Assembly: GCF_022761125.1 (NCBI RefSeq)
Contig: NZ_JAKWJR010000005.1
Location: 62,001-126,000 of the forward strand
Reading direction: 5' to 3'
DNA from: Nocardioides sp. SR21
GTDB taxonomy: Bacteria > Actinomycetota > Actinomycetes > Propionibacteriales > Nocardioidaceae
DNA length: 64,000 nt
The notes under the pieces are model-generated. The model ran no database searches, was not told the origin of the DNA, and worked only from the letters and a program-made list of their open reading frames with translations. Both the position numbers and the translations under genes were made by a program. Numbering within the stretch: the first letter of the stretch is position 1; each line of letters opens with the position of its first letter. Below, one piece after another: positions 12,328 through 20,501 of this stretch.

Positions 12328-13275
12328 TCACCCTGTTCGGTGCTCGGACCAGTGGCGACTCAGCCAAGTGACTTGGCTGTCGCCAAGTTCTGCTCGAAGC
12401 CGCCGGCCTTCGAGCTTGGAGTATTGCGGGTATCGCGCAAGCGGGTCTGCGACGTCCACCCGAAGCGTCGTCGGATCGACGGCCAACCAGCCATCGTCGA
12501 ACAGCCGGTGGATGTCACGACGGAGCAGCAACCCACCGTGTTCGTGATGGACGCCCAGTTGCGCGTAGCTGTACAGATGCCCGGCCTCCAGCGCGCGTGC
12601 CGGCGCCCCACCGGTGAACGCACAACTTTCTCCTTGTCGCGCGAGGAGGTGCTCTCGGAACTGACGCTGGCCCCGACGTACCCGAACGATCTCCAAGCGA
12701 TGGCCTTGGGGAAAGAAGAGGTCAGGATGGCGATGATCGACACGTTCGACCGCGCGGTCAGCTCCCTTCGCGGCGATGGCGGCTCGGAAGTCATCCCACC
12801 GCATGGCCCGCATGCTCAACTGGCTGCGCGGCGACTCACACAGCGAGCGGAGATCAGGTCCTCGGAGCAGGTTGTCCAGTGACGTCCACGCTGCATCGTG
12901 CCGAGAGCGGTACTCGGTGACGATGACGGACTGGCTCGTGGGTACATCGAACTCAGCGCCACACTTGTAGCACTTGTAGAGTGGGCTCTTGTTCTTCCTG
13001 GCCTTGATCCCGGCCATGGCGCAGGCAGGACACTTGAAGAGGAGCTTCTCCTTGGTCTCCTGTGTGATCTCCTCGACCACCGAGATGCCGAGCAAACGGT
13101 CCTTGTCCCATAGGGCGATGCGATCACCGGGCCTGACGTTCGCATGGTTCGGGACGGTGCTGTCCCAGGTGTAGTAGACGTCGACCTGGTCGTCGTATCC
13201 GGCGTTGCCGCCGTGCTGCCGGTTGTCGCCGACTGTCATCAGCAGCCACGAACCCGGTCCCGTCCCGCCATCCAC
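12328..13275 (-). CDS. HNH endonuclease with PUA-like N-terminus and zinc ribbon
   Basis: A 315-aa protein in three parts. Residues about 25-75 (DVYYTWD, then VRPGDRIALWDKDRLLGIS) look like a PUA-superfamily (EVE/ASCH-like) domain. A zinc ribbon follows, with CPAC and CYKC pairs at about residues 81-110. The C-terminal 100 residues are an HNH_2-type nuclease: CAFTG, LEAGHLYSY, GGLLLRRDIHRLFD. EVE/ASCH-like domains can read modified bases, so a modification-sensing nuclease is plausible but inferred. It converges with the upstream ATPase (29-bp gap) and diverges from the Z1 operon. The GTG start at 13275 is uncertain; ATG 13239 is an alternative. Confidence 0.75.
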   Translation of the reverse strand: MDGGTGPGSWLLMTVGDNRQHGGNAGYDDQVDVYYTWDSTVPNHANVRPGDRIALWDKDRLLGISVVEEITQETKEKLLFKCPACAMAGIKARKNKSPLYKCYKCGAEFDVPTSQSVIVTEYRSRHDAAWTSLDNLLRGPDLRSLCESPRSQLSMRAMRWDDFRAAIAAKGADRAVERVDHRHPDLFFPQGHRLEIVRVRRGQRQFREHLLARQGESCAFTGGAPARALEAGHLYSYAQLGVHHEHGGLLLRRDIHRLFDDGWLAVDPTTLRVDVADPLARYPQYSKLEGRRLRAELGDSQVTWLSRHWSEHRTG

Positions 13276-13381
13276 CTCTGAAGCTTGGCATTAGGACGGC
13301 CGCGCGGTGCAGATTCCTCGGTATCCGTCAGCCCTCGCCTATAGCCTGACCGGGTTCCGAGGTAACGAGAGAGGAAGCCGC

Positions 13382-15988
13382 GTGGAGCTGACCACTCGTG
13401 AGCAGGCAGCGCTCGGTCAGATCGAGATGCTGATCAGGCAGGGCAAGTCCGAGACCGAGGCAGCGGAGACGCTGAAGGTCTTGCTCGTCGGTGAGGCGGT
13501 GCTCGTCGACAAGGTCGTCCGGTTCCGGCATGAGGTCGCAGAACAGCGACGGACCATAGCGACGACCCACGCTCTGTTCGACCCCGAGGAGGAGGGCGAG
13601 CCCTGGTACGGGGGCCCGGGCGAGTATGATGTCTTCTGGCCGGATCTCCGCGCTGCTCTGGAAGCCGATCCCTCGTGGGTCGATGCCGTACCGAGCCTCG
13701 ACGAGGCCTCGACAGACATCGTTGGACTCTTGGCGGATCCGCACAGCCCGTCGATCCGGACCCGCGGCCTCGTGCTCGGCTTCGTCCAGTCGGGCAAGAC
13801 CGCCAACTTCACGGCGACGATCGCCAAGGCGGCCGATGCCGGATATCGGCTCTTCATCGTGCTGTCGGGTGTGCACAACTCCCTGCGTCGGCAGACCCAG
13901 TTGCGCATCGACGAGCAACTCGTGGAGCGGTATCCAACACGATGGGTGCCCCTCACCGACGAGCAGCGGGACTTCGGCAAGCCCGTGAAGGCGCTGCCTC
14001 TCCTGGGGGCCCCGGATCTCCGTTGCATCGCTGTCGTCAAAAAGAACGTGTCGCGGATGACTCACCTGCGGGACTGGCTCAGGGAGGCTCAGAAGCACGG
14101 CGGCCTGGAGAACTGTCCTATCCTCATCATCGATGACGAGGCCGACCAGGCCAGTCCGAATGCCGCGAAGGATCCTGAGCTGGATCGGACGAGGATTAAC
14201 GAGCGATTGACGGAGTTGCTCGCACTCCCGAGAGTGGCCTACGTCGGTTACACGGCGACACCGTTCGCGAATGTGCTCATCAACCCCGCCGACGCGGCGG
14301 ACATCTACCCACGGTCGTTCATCTACGCGCTGCCGAAGCCACCTACCTACTTCGGTTCGCGGGAGCTCTTCGGGGCGTCCGTGTCGGAGGACGAGTCCAC
14401 GACCTCGGATCAGCCGCACGACATGATCCGGATCGTTCCGGACGATGAAGCTGAAGAACACTCCACGAAGAGTCTGCTCGCCGATGGCCCTCAGGTGACA
14501 GATTCGCTCGGCGAAGCGATCCGATGGTTCGTACTGGCCACGACGGCGCGGCGCGTGAGGTCCGGCGTCGCCAAGCACTCGAGCATGCTGATCCACACCA
14601 CGATGCGCGTCGATCCGCAGCTCGCCTACATCGATCCGATCAGGTCGTTCGTCAAGAAGCTCGGGGTCGAGATCCTAGAGGGCAATCTGGCCCCGCTTCG
14701 AGACCTGTGGGAGCAAGAGAGCCTTGCGGAGCCGGCCTCGCGCCACGGACTCCGGTCGATGTCCTTCGACGAACTCGTGCCCGCACTCTCGATCACAGTC
14801 GACGAGCTCAAGGTCCTGGCGGACAACGGATTGTCGACCGATCGTCTCGTCTACGACCACGAGCCTGCCACCGTGATCGCTGTCGGCGGCAACACACTGT
14901 CTCGCGGGCTGACCCTGGAAGGTCTCGTCTCCTCGTATTTTCTGCGCAGTTCGAACACTTACGACACCTTGCTCCAGATGGGCCGCTGGTTCGGATATCG
15001 CCCGGGGTACGGCGACCTGCCACGCATCTGGACGACCCAACAGTTGGCCGACGACTTCGAGTTCCTCTCGGAGATCGAGGACGCCCTCCGGACTGAGATC
15101 ACCAGGTACCGGACGATGGACAACGCGACTCCCGCCAACCTCCCCGTCCGCATCGGGCTCCATCCGCGCATGCAGGCGACGGCCAGGGTGAAGATGCACT
15201 TTGCGATCCGCGGAGAGGCGTCGTATAGCGCTCAGCGACCGCAGACGACCTACTTCGCGCATCGCGACGAAAGGACGATTGCTTCGAATCTTGGCGCTGG
15301 GCGCAAGTTGCTAGAGGGCGCGAAGGCCGCCGGAGTGGTCGAGGACGTCCAGGACAGCAGAGTGATCATGCGCGATGTGCCGGTGGACCTCATCCGTAGG
15401 TTCATACGCGACTACGCGTTCCATCCGGATAGCGAGATGACCTCGGACCTGTTGCTCAAGTACATCGACGGGCAGGCCAAATGTGGAGCTCTCCAGGTCT
15501 GGAACATCGCTGTCATGGGGATCCAGAAGCCGAAGAGCACTGTCCCACTCGGTCTGGACGCAGAGAGCGCGCTGATCACACGATCGAAGTTGAAGCGGCC
15601 CAGCACGGGAACGCGTGCGGTCATCGGAACCCTCATGTCGAAGCCCGACCGGGTGGCGGACCTTCTTCCCGCCGCGTCGGTGACGACCGCGACAACTGAT
15701 GAGGAGCTGCAGGCCGCCCGCGACGAAGACGGCCGTGGACTCTTGGTTCTCTATCCGATCGACAAGAGATCCGAACCCAAGGCGAGCACCAAGGGACGAG
15801 TCGCCCTGGACGCTGTCGGTGACCTCCTCGGCGCTGCATTCTGCTTCCCGACTGCCGCTCAGAACAGTGAAGCTGCTGACACGATCCAGGTCGACGTGAG
15901 CCAGATCCAGGCCACTGACGACGAGGGCTTCCCCGCGTATGAGGACTTGGAGGGTTCACAGGACGAGGTGGACCTCGATCATGCCTAG
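13382..15988 (+). CDS. Z1 domain protein, SF2 helicase-like ATPase
   Basis: An 868-aa protein from GTG 13382, preceded by GAGAGGAA. It has Walker A GFVQSGKT (133-140), a DDEAD Walker B (251-255), a YTATPFAN motif III-like segment, and a late motif QMGRWFGYRPG from residue 532. These place it in helicase superfamily 2 with the Z1 domain in the C-terminal half (GGNTLSRGLTLEG region). Z1 proteins occur in restriction-like systems with MutL/MORC-type ATPases. It begins a tightly packed operon: its stop overlaps the next start by 8 bp. It probably couples ATP hydrolysis to DNA remodelling or cleavage; no translocation activity can be shown from sequence. Confidence 0.88.
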   Translation: MELTTREQAALGQIEMLIRQGKSETEAAETLKVLLVGEAVLVDKVVRFRHEVAEQRRTIATTHALFDPEEEGEPWYGGPGEYDVFWPDLRAALEADPSWVDAVPSLDEASTDIVGLLADPHSPSIRTRGLVLGFVQSGKTANFTATIAKAADAGYRLFIVLSGVHNSLRRQTQLRIDEQLVERYPTRWVPLTDEQRDFGKPVKALPLLGAPDLRCIAVVKKNVSRMTHLRDWLREAQKHGGLENCPILIIDDEADQASPNAAKDPELDRTRINERLTELLALPRVAYVGYTATPFANVLINPADAADIYPRSFIYALPKPPTYFGSRELFGASVSEDESTTSDQPHDMIRIVPDDEAEEHSTKSLLADGPQVTDSLGEAIRWFVLATTARRVRSGVAKHSSMLIHTTMRVDPQLAYIDPIRSFVKKLGVEILEGNLAPLRDLWEQESLAEPASRHGLRSMSFDELVPALSITVDELKVLADNGLSTDRLVYDHEPATVIAVGGNTLSRGLTLEGLVSSYFLRSSNTYDTLLQMGRWFGYRPGYGDLPRIWTTQQLADDFEFLSEIEDALRTEITRYRTMDNATPANLPVRIGLHPRMQATARVKMHFAIRGEASYSAQRPQTTYFAHRDERTIASNLGAGRKLLEGAKAAGVVEDVQDSRVIMRDVPVDLIRRFIRDYAFHPDSEMTSDLLLKYIDGQAKCGALQVWNIAVMGIQKPKSTVPLGLDAESALITRSKLKRPSTGTRAVIGTLMSKPDRVADLLPAASVTTATTDEELQAARDEDGRGLLVLYPIDKRSEPKASTKGRVALDAVGDLLGAAFCFPTAAQNSEAADTIQVDVSQIQATDDEGFPAYEDLEGSQDEVDLDHA

Positions 15989-16991
15989 TCAGGATCTCGA
16001 GGGGGTATGGACGGTCCTCGCGACAACACCTCCGGCGTCCGGCATCGAGGTCGCACCGACTGGCAATGCCGTCGCTGCCGGTGAGGTCCTTGTAGGAGTG
16101 GATCACCTCAGCCGACGTCATCTGCTCATCCCGCTGCTCCCAGGAGAGGCCGCCCGAACTGACACCAAGGGCCGTGGCGTCCACCTCGCCCGGCTGAGCC
16201 ACGGCAGCACCGTCTACCTCACGGTCCTCTGCCTCCTTCCGGAGCTCCATCACGTATTCACGCAGTTCTGTCGCGAACTCATGGAGACGGTCGCAGGAGC
16301 CACGTCGCCCGCGAAGGAGACCGCGGCCGCTATCGACCGGTGGCGTGTGCTCTTCTCGGACGCCGATCGACGCGGCCTCGCCAATGACGAAGTGCTCATC
16401 GGACTGCTCGGAGAACTCCTTGTCGTGGAGCGTCTGCTCGGACTAGGGGCCCCTGCCGACCTCCGGTTTTGGGGCGGTCCGTTCAACGACATCCACGACC
16501 TCCGGAGCGCATCGCACGCGATCGAGGTCAAGGCGACCTCGGTCCGTGAGGGACGCATCGTCTCGATCTCGAGCGTCGATCAGTTGCAAGAACCCGCCGG
16601 CGCCGATCTCCTCTTGGTCCACATCCGGCTCGACAGCGATCCTGGCGGATTCAACCTGCCCGATCTGGTCGGCCGCAATCTCGATGCCGGGGCCGATCGC
16701 GATCAGATCGACCGCCGGCTCGGCGAGCTACGCATCGTTGCGAGTGATCTCGCCCCGTATGCAGGACGCAGGTTCACTGTCGCGGACAGTCGCGTCTACG
16801 ACGTCACCAGCTACGCGTTCCCACGTCTGCTGAGATCGTCCTTCAGCGGGGGGGACATCCCATCGGGGACGCTGCGGATCAGCTACTCGATCGACCTCAC
16901 GAACGAACCGCCCAACCCACTCCAACAGGCAGAGATCGACCTCGCCCTGACCGCACTCGCCACGGAGGCTGCCAGTGAAATGGATCCCTGA
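15981..16991 (+). CDS. PD-(D/E)XK motif protein (DUF4420-like)
   Basis: A 336-aa protein starting at ATG 15981, inside the end of the Z1 gene. A conserved core GLLGELLVVERLL is followed by D170/D173 (NDIHDL) and E182-V-K184 (IEVKAT), the catalytic arrangement of PD-(D/E)XK nucleases. Z1 genes are commonly followed by proteins of this DUF4420 type, which supports both the assignment and a role as the system's nuclease. The end overlaps the next gene by 17 bp, implying co-translation. Confidence 0.8.
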   Translation: MPSQDLEGVWTVLATTPPASGIEVAPTGNAVAAGEVLVGVDHLSRRHLLIPLLPGEAARTDTKGRGVHLARLSHGSTVYLTVLCLLPELHHVFTQFCRELMETVAGATSPAKETAAAIDRWRVLFSDADRRGLANDEVLIGLLGELLVVERLLGLGAPADLRFWGGPFNDIHDLRSASHAIEVKATSVREGRIVSISSVDQLQEPAGADLLLVHIRLDSDPGGFNLPDLVGRNLDAGADRDQIDRRLGELRIVASDLAPYAGRRFTVADSRVYDVTSYAFPRLLRSSFSGGDIPSGTLRISYSIDLTNEPPNPLQQAEIDLALTALATEAASEMDP

Positions 16992-18819
16992 GCCGAAGCC
17001 GCCGACAGGCGGACTCGCCGCTGAGGGCTTCTACAAGTTGTTGGGCCGCCCTCGGCTCGATCCCCTCACGGTCCTGGTCCGGGAGACCGCGCAGAATAGT
17101 TGGGATGCCCGACTCCAGAACGACCTGCCCGTCGACTTCAGCATCCAGGGCTGGGTTCTCGACGACAAGGAACGACGAGCACTGCGCGACAGGGTGTTCG
17201 TCGATGCCGGCCGAGTCAAGGGCACTTCGCTCGCGGCGGAGCTGTCCCATCCGGTACTGCTCGGCCTCTACATCACGGACCGCAACACCAAAGGCCTCGG
17301 CGGCCCGCTCCAGGCCGATCAGGCCGACGCGCAGAACATCTACGACTGGGTCGACTTCGTCCTCAACGTCGGTGAGGCGAACACGCAAGGGCACACCGGT
17401 GGAACCTACGGGTTCGGAAAGACGATCTCCTACGTCGTCTCGGGAGCAAACGCCGTGGTGATCCACTCGCGGACCATGTACCGCGGGCGCATCCAAACGC
17501 GACTCATCGCCTGCGCGATCGGAGAGAAGTTCGCGCGTGGTGGCAAGCTGTTCACCGGTCGCCATTGGTGGGGAGAGACCGGCGATGAGGCTCCGCTCCC
17601 GGTCACTGGAGCGGAGGCAGACCGCATCGCGACGGCGATCGGCATGCCCGCGTTCGACGAAGGCGAGACCGGCACCAACCTCCTCGTCGTCGCACCTGAT
17701 CTCGGTGGTCGTACGCCAGAGCAGGCGATGAGGTTCATCACGGAATCGGTGACTTGGCATCTCTGGCCGAAATTGACCCCGCGTAAAGGACGCGCCGATC
17801 CGATGACGATCCATGTCACTTGGAACGGGGAGCCGGTGCCAATCCCGCGTCCGGAGGATCGACCGCCCCTCCACGGGTTTGCGCAAGCGTTCAGAGCCGT
17901 GCTCGACGGCGAGGTCGCCAAGGATGTGCCCGGTCTCAAGGTGGACCCGATCCAATGTCTTCGGCCGAAGGCGCGGGTCGGCACCCTCGCCACCTTGCCG
18001 CTGATCCATCGTGATCGAGTTCAGGTGGACGACGGTCACGACCCGGACGATCCCGACTCGCCACGCGCCGCAGCAGCGATCACCGGCGTATGTCACCACG
18101 TCGCTCTGCTGCGGACGCCCGAGCTCGTCGTCGACTATCTGGAGGGACCGCCGCCGCCGGAGGGCGGGACCGAGTGGGCAGGCGTGTTCCGCGCGGAGGA
18201 CGACCAGGACAAGCACTTCGCCCCGGCAGAGCCGCCGACGCACGACTCGTGGAATCCCGAGCTCCTCCCCAAAGGGCAGGGACGAACGATCGTCAACGTC
18301 GGTCTTCGCGAGATCAAGTCCGCGCTCGAGAACCGCTGGGCCAGTCGCAAGAGATCCAGTCACGCCGATGTTGCCAGCACCGCGCTGATCGCCGATGAGC
18401 TGGCCCATCTGGTCGGAACGGTCGATGGCCGGGGCCGGGGTCGGCGCCGCAAGGAGACCGGAAGTACGACGCCGGGCGCGGTGAGGCCGAAGGTGGACTT
18501 CGTCTACTCCGGCCCGATCGAGATCGCCGGCGAACTGGCGACCCTGGCTCGCGTGCGGATCACGCCGGCGCCGTCCTCACAAACCACTCGGCTTCACATC
18601 GCGGTCGCGGCTGCATTGGATGGGAGCTCGGCCGATACCGCACTCGACCCGTCTCTGGCCCTGGTAGCTGCGAAGGTAGCGGGCGAACCGGTCGATGTAG
18701 GCGGCCGGAGTCATGCCCTGACGCTGAGCCACTCGAGCTCTGTGGAGGTCGAACTTCTGGTACGCCGCGGGCCCGAGACGACGGTCCTATTCGACCTCGA
18801 GGCGGAGCCCGTTCGGTGA
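16975..18819 (+). CDS. Large GHKL ATPase (MutL-like) of the Z1 operon
   Basis: A 614-aa protein from GTG 16975. ATP-binding motifs are visible: N-box RETAQNSWDAR, then DRNTKGLGG and HTGGTYGFGKT. The C-terminal 450 residues have no domain I recognise, apart from a basic RGRGRRRKE stretch. MutL/MORC-type ATPases accompany Z1 proteins in described restriction-like systems. Here it probably acts as an ATP-driven clamp or switch controlling the neighbouring nuclease. It overlaps its neighbours on both sides (17 and 4 bp), so subunits are likely made in matched amounts. Confidence 0.75.
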   Translation: MKWIPEPKPPTGGLAAEGFYKLLGRPRLDPLTVLVRETAQNSWDARLQNDLPVDFSIQGWVLDDKERRALRDRVFVDAGRVKGTSLAAELSHPVLLGLYITDRNTKGLGGPLQADQADAQNIYDWVDFVLNVGEANTQGHTGGTYGFGKTISYVVSGANAVVIHSRTMYRGRIQTRLIACAIGEKFARGGKLFTGRHWWGETGDEAPLPVTGAEADRIATAIGMPAFDEGETGTNLLVVAPDLGGRTPEQAMRFITESVTWHLWPKLTPRKGRADPMTIHVTWNGEPVPIPRPEDRPPLHGFAQAFRAVLDGEVAKDVPGLKVDPIQCLRPKARVGTLATLPLIHRDRVQVDDGHDPDDPDSPRAAAAITGVCHHVALLRTPELVVDYLEGPPPPEGGTEWAGVFRAEDDQDKHFAPAEPPTHDSWNPELLPKGQGRTIVNVGLREIKSALENRWASRKRSSHADVASTALIADELAHLVGTVDGRGRGRRRKETGSTTPGAVRPKVDFVYSGPIEIAGELATLARVRITPAPSSQTTRLHIAVAAALDGSSADTALDPSLALVAAKVAGEPVDVGGRSHALTLSHSSSVEVELLVRRGPETTVLFDLEAEPVR

Positions 18820-19703
18820 GGCGACCGATCGTTCCCTTCCTGACCCCGCCGGAGGCGGCCGTCAGCCACGGCGGGTGGCTCTTGCGCTCCGGGGAGGAAG
18901 ACATCCCCCTCCCGACGGAGGTGCCGCACTGGGACTACCAGACCACGCTCCAATTGGCGGCACCCGTGTCTGTCGATCGCCGCACGGTCACCGAGGTCTG
19001 CCACCTCGACCGGGAGAGTGGACTTGCTGTCCTGGTGATGGTCAAGTCCAGCCATACCAATGCGGAGATCCTCGCCGCGCGTCTCGAGCTGCCGATGGCA
19101 GACACCTACGACCTCGCCGTCGAGCTCCAGCTGGATGGTCCGGAGCTCGGCGGTCGACTGACGTTGACCACGCTTCTCGTCGTCACTGAACCGAAGCCAC
19201 TCGATCGGCTCGCGCCCCAGCACCCCGGAAGCATCATCTGGCGCACCAGTCACTGGACCGACCTGGAAGGTGTGGGGACCCAGTTCCCGACGGACACCGT
19301 CGACTTCGCGGCAGCCGGCATGGATCCCGATGCCGGCTGGCAGTTCAGGATCGACCTCGCCGACCCGGACGCGCGATTCATGGCAGCGGCACGACTGACC
19401 CTGAACTCCGGTCATCCCGCGATAGTTCGTCTGCTCGCCGGCGCCAAGGATGCAGGCACGGAGCAGCTGCTGCGCACTCTCAATTGGGATATCACCCGGC
19501 AGATGGTCTTCGCGGGATTGGACAGTGACGACGTGGTCGGGCTCGAGATCGACCATGACGCCACGAGCGTCGCCGCAGTGTTGCGCAACCTCCTCGGTCG
19601 GATATGGCCGACGGTCAGTACAGCGACGCTCAGGGAGTGGCGGCGATCCGATCCGTCGCGCATCGAGATCCATCTCCAGCACAATGTGAAGTTGGTGAAG
19701 TGA
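18816..19703 (+). CDS. Uncharacterised operon protein A
   Basis: A 295-aa protein starting at GTG 18816, with a 4-bp overlap. I do not recognise a family. It is soluble, without a signal peptide or membrane segment. The first two thirds look beta-rich (VCHLDRESGLAVLVMVKSSH; LTLTTLLVVTEPK), and the last third has helices (PAIVRLLAGAKDAG; VAAVLRNLLGRIW). Its fixed place between the GHKL ATPase and the methyltransferase suggests a structural or regulatory subunit of the same system. No catalytic motif is evident. Confidence 0.7.
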   Translation: MRRPIVPFLTPPEAAVSHGGWLLRSGEEDIPLPTEVPHWDYQTTLQLAAPVSVDRRTVTEVCHLDRESGLAVLVMVKSSHTNAEILAARLELPMADTYDLAVELQLDGPELGGRLTLTTLLVVTEPKPLDRLAPQHPGSIIWRTSHWTDLEGVGTQFPTDTVDFAAAGMDPDAGWQFRIDLADPDARFMAAARLTLNSGHPAIVRLLAGAKDAGTEQLLRTLNWDITRQMVFAGLDSDDVVGLEIDHDATSVAAVLRNLLGRIWPTVSTATLREWRRSDPSRIEIHLQHNVKLVK

Positions 19704-19704
19704 T

Positions 19705-20451
19705 ATGGGCTCTTTGCTTTATCCGCGGTTGCCTAGAGCAATCGCGCAGAGCCTGATCCTGGCCAGGACGAACGCGCTGCTGAGCGATCTTGCTGCAGAG
19801 TCCGTGCTCTCCCATCCCGACGCTGAGCCGTCAGCCACCGGTGGCCATCCCGTCGACGCGGACCGGCTCGGCGAGGTCCGACTGGCGATCCGGCACATCG
19901 CCGAAGAAGCTGGTTATCCGCGTCCGCTCGGCACGTCGACCCAGAGCTTCGACCGCCCATGCGGATCATCGCTCTTTCGACTCATGGACATAGTCCCGGC
20001 CGATGCGGCCGAGGAAGGCGTGTGGTCGTTCCTCACTCTGGTCGTCGTCCCGGAGATCGGACCATGGCGTTTCCCCGGGCGCTCCGAGGAACGCTTGCTC
20101 GGCCGTCCACGCAACGTCCTCCGCAGGACGTGGTGGCGTGCATGGGCCCTGGGGCCGGACTTGGAACGCGCACCGGACGGGTGCACCCCGCTCGGCGAGG
20201 ACGAGTCCGTCCAGATCATGGAGCGGCCTTCATTGGGAGGAAATCGCCGAACCGCGCGTGCACTACAAGCGGCGTTGTGGCGTGCGGAACAGACGGGGCT
20301 GCCGGCGGCTCGCTCCGAAGTCATGCGTGAGCTGGCGCGCCGCCTTCGAGCCGTCAAGTCTCATATCTCCCTAGATGCACTCGACGACGACGCCCTGTCG
20401 GATCTGCTTGACCGCCTGACAGGTGAGGCATTGAAGAGTCTGAGCGCCTAG
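19705..20451 (+). CDS. Uncharacterised operon protein B
   Basis: A 248-aa protein starting one base after the previous stop. It is soluble and mostly helical, with a conserved-looking central block WRFPGRSEERLLGRPRNVLR followed by WWRAWALG. The C-terminal 70 residues are rich in Arg/Ala/Leu helices (ALWRAEQTGLP; REVMRELARRLR-like pattern). It may belong to a DUF often seen beside Z1 genes (DUF6339 is a guess), but I cannot confirm that. The Arg/Trp-rich block could bind nucleic acid. Function unknown. Confidence 0.65.
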   Translation: MGSLLYPRLPRAIAQSLILARTNALLSDLAAESVLSHPDAEPSATGGHPVDADRLGEVRLAIRHIAEEAGYPRPLGTSTQSFDRPCGSSLFRLMDIVPADAAEEGVWSFLTLVVVPEIGPWRFPGRSEERLLGRPRNVLRRTWWRAWALGPDLERAPDGCTPLGEDESVQIMERPSLGGNRRTARALQAALWRAEQTGLPAARSEVMRELARRLRAVKSHISLDALDDDALSDLLDRLTGEALKSLSA

Positions 20452-20488
20452 CTCGGCCCGGCGCCGCAGCCTTGTCGGTCGCCGACCC

Positions 20489-20494
20489 TAAACT
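20489..20494 (+). promoter_or_regulatory. Putative -10 element of the methyltransferase gene
   Basis: TAAACT lies seven bases before GTG 20502, the arrangement expected for a leaderless transcript. It would let the methyltransferase be made independently of the upstream restriction-like genes. No clear -35 is seen. Confidence 0.4.
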
Positions 20495-20501
20495 CTGCCT
20501 A

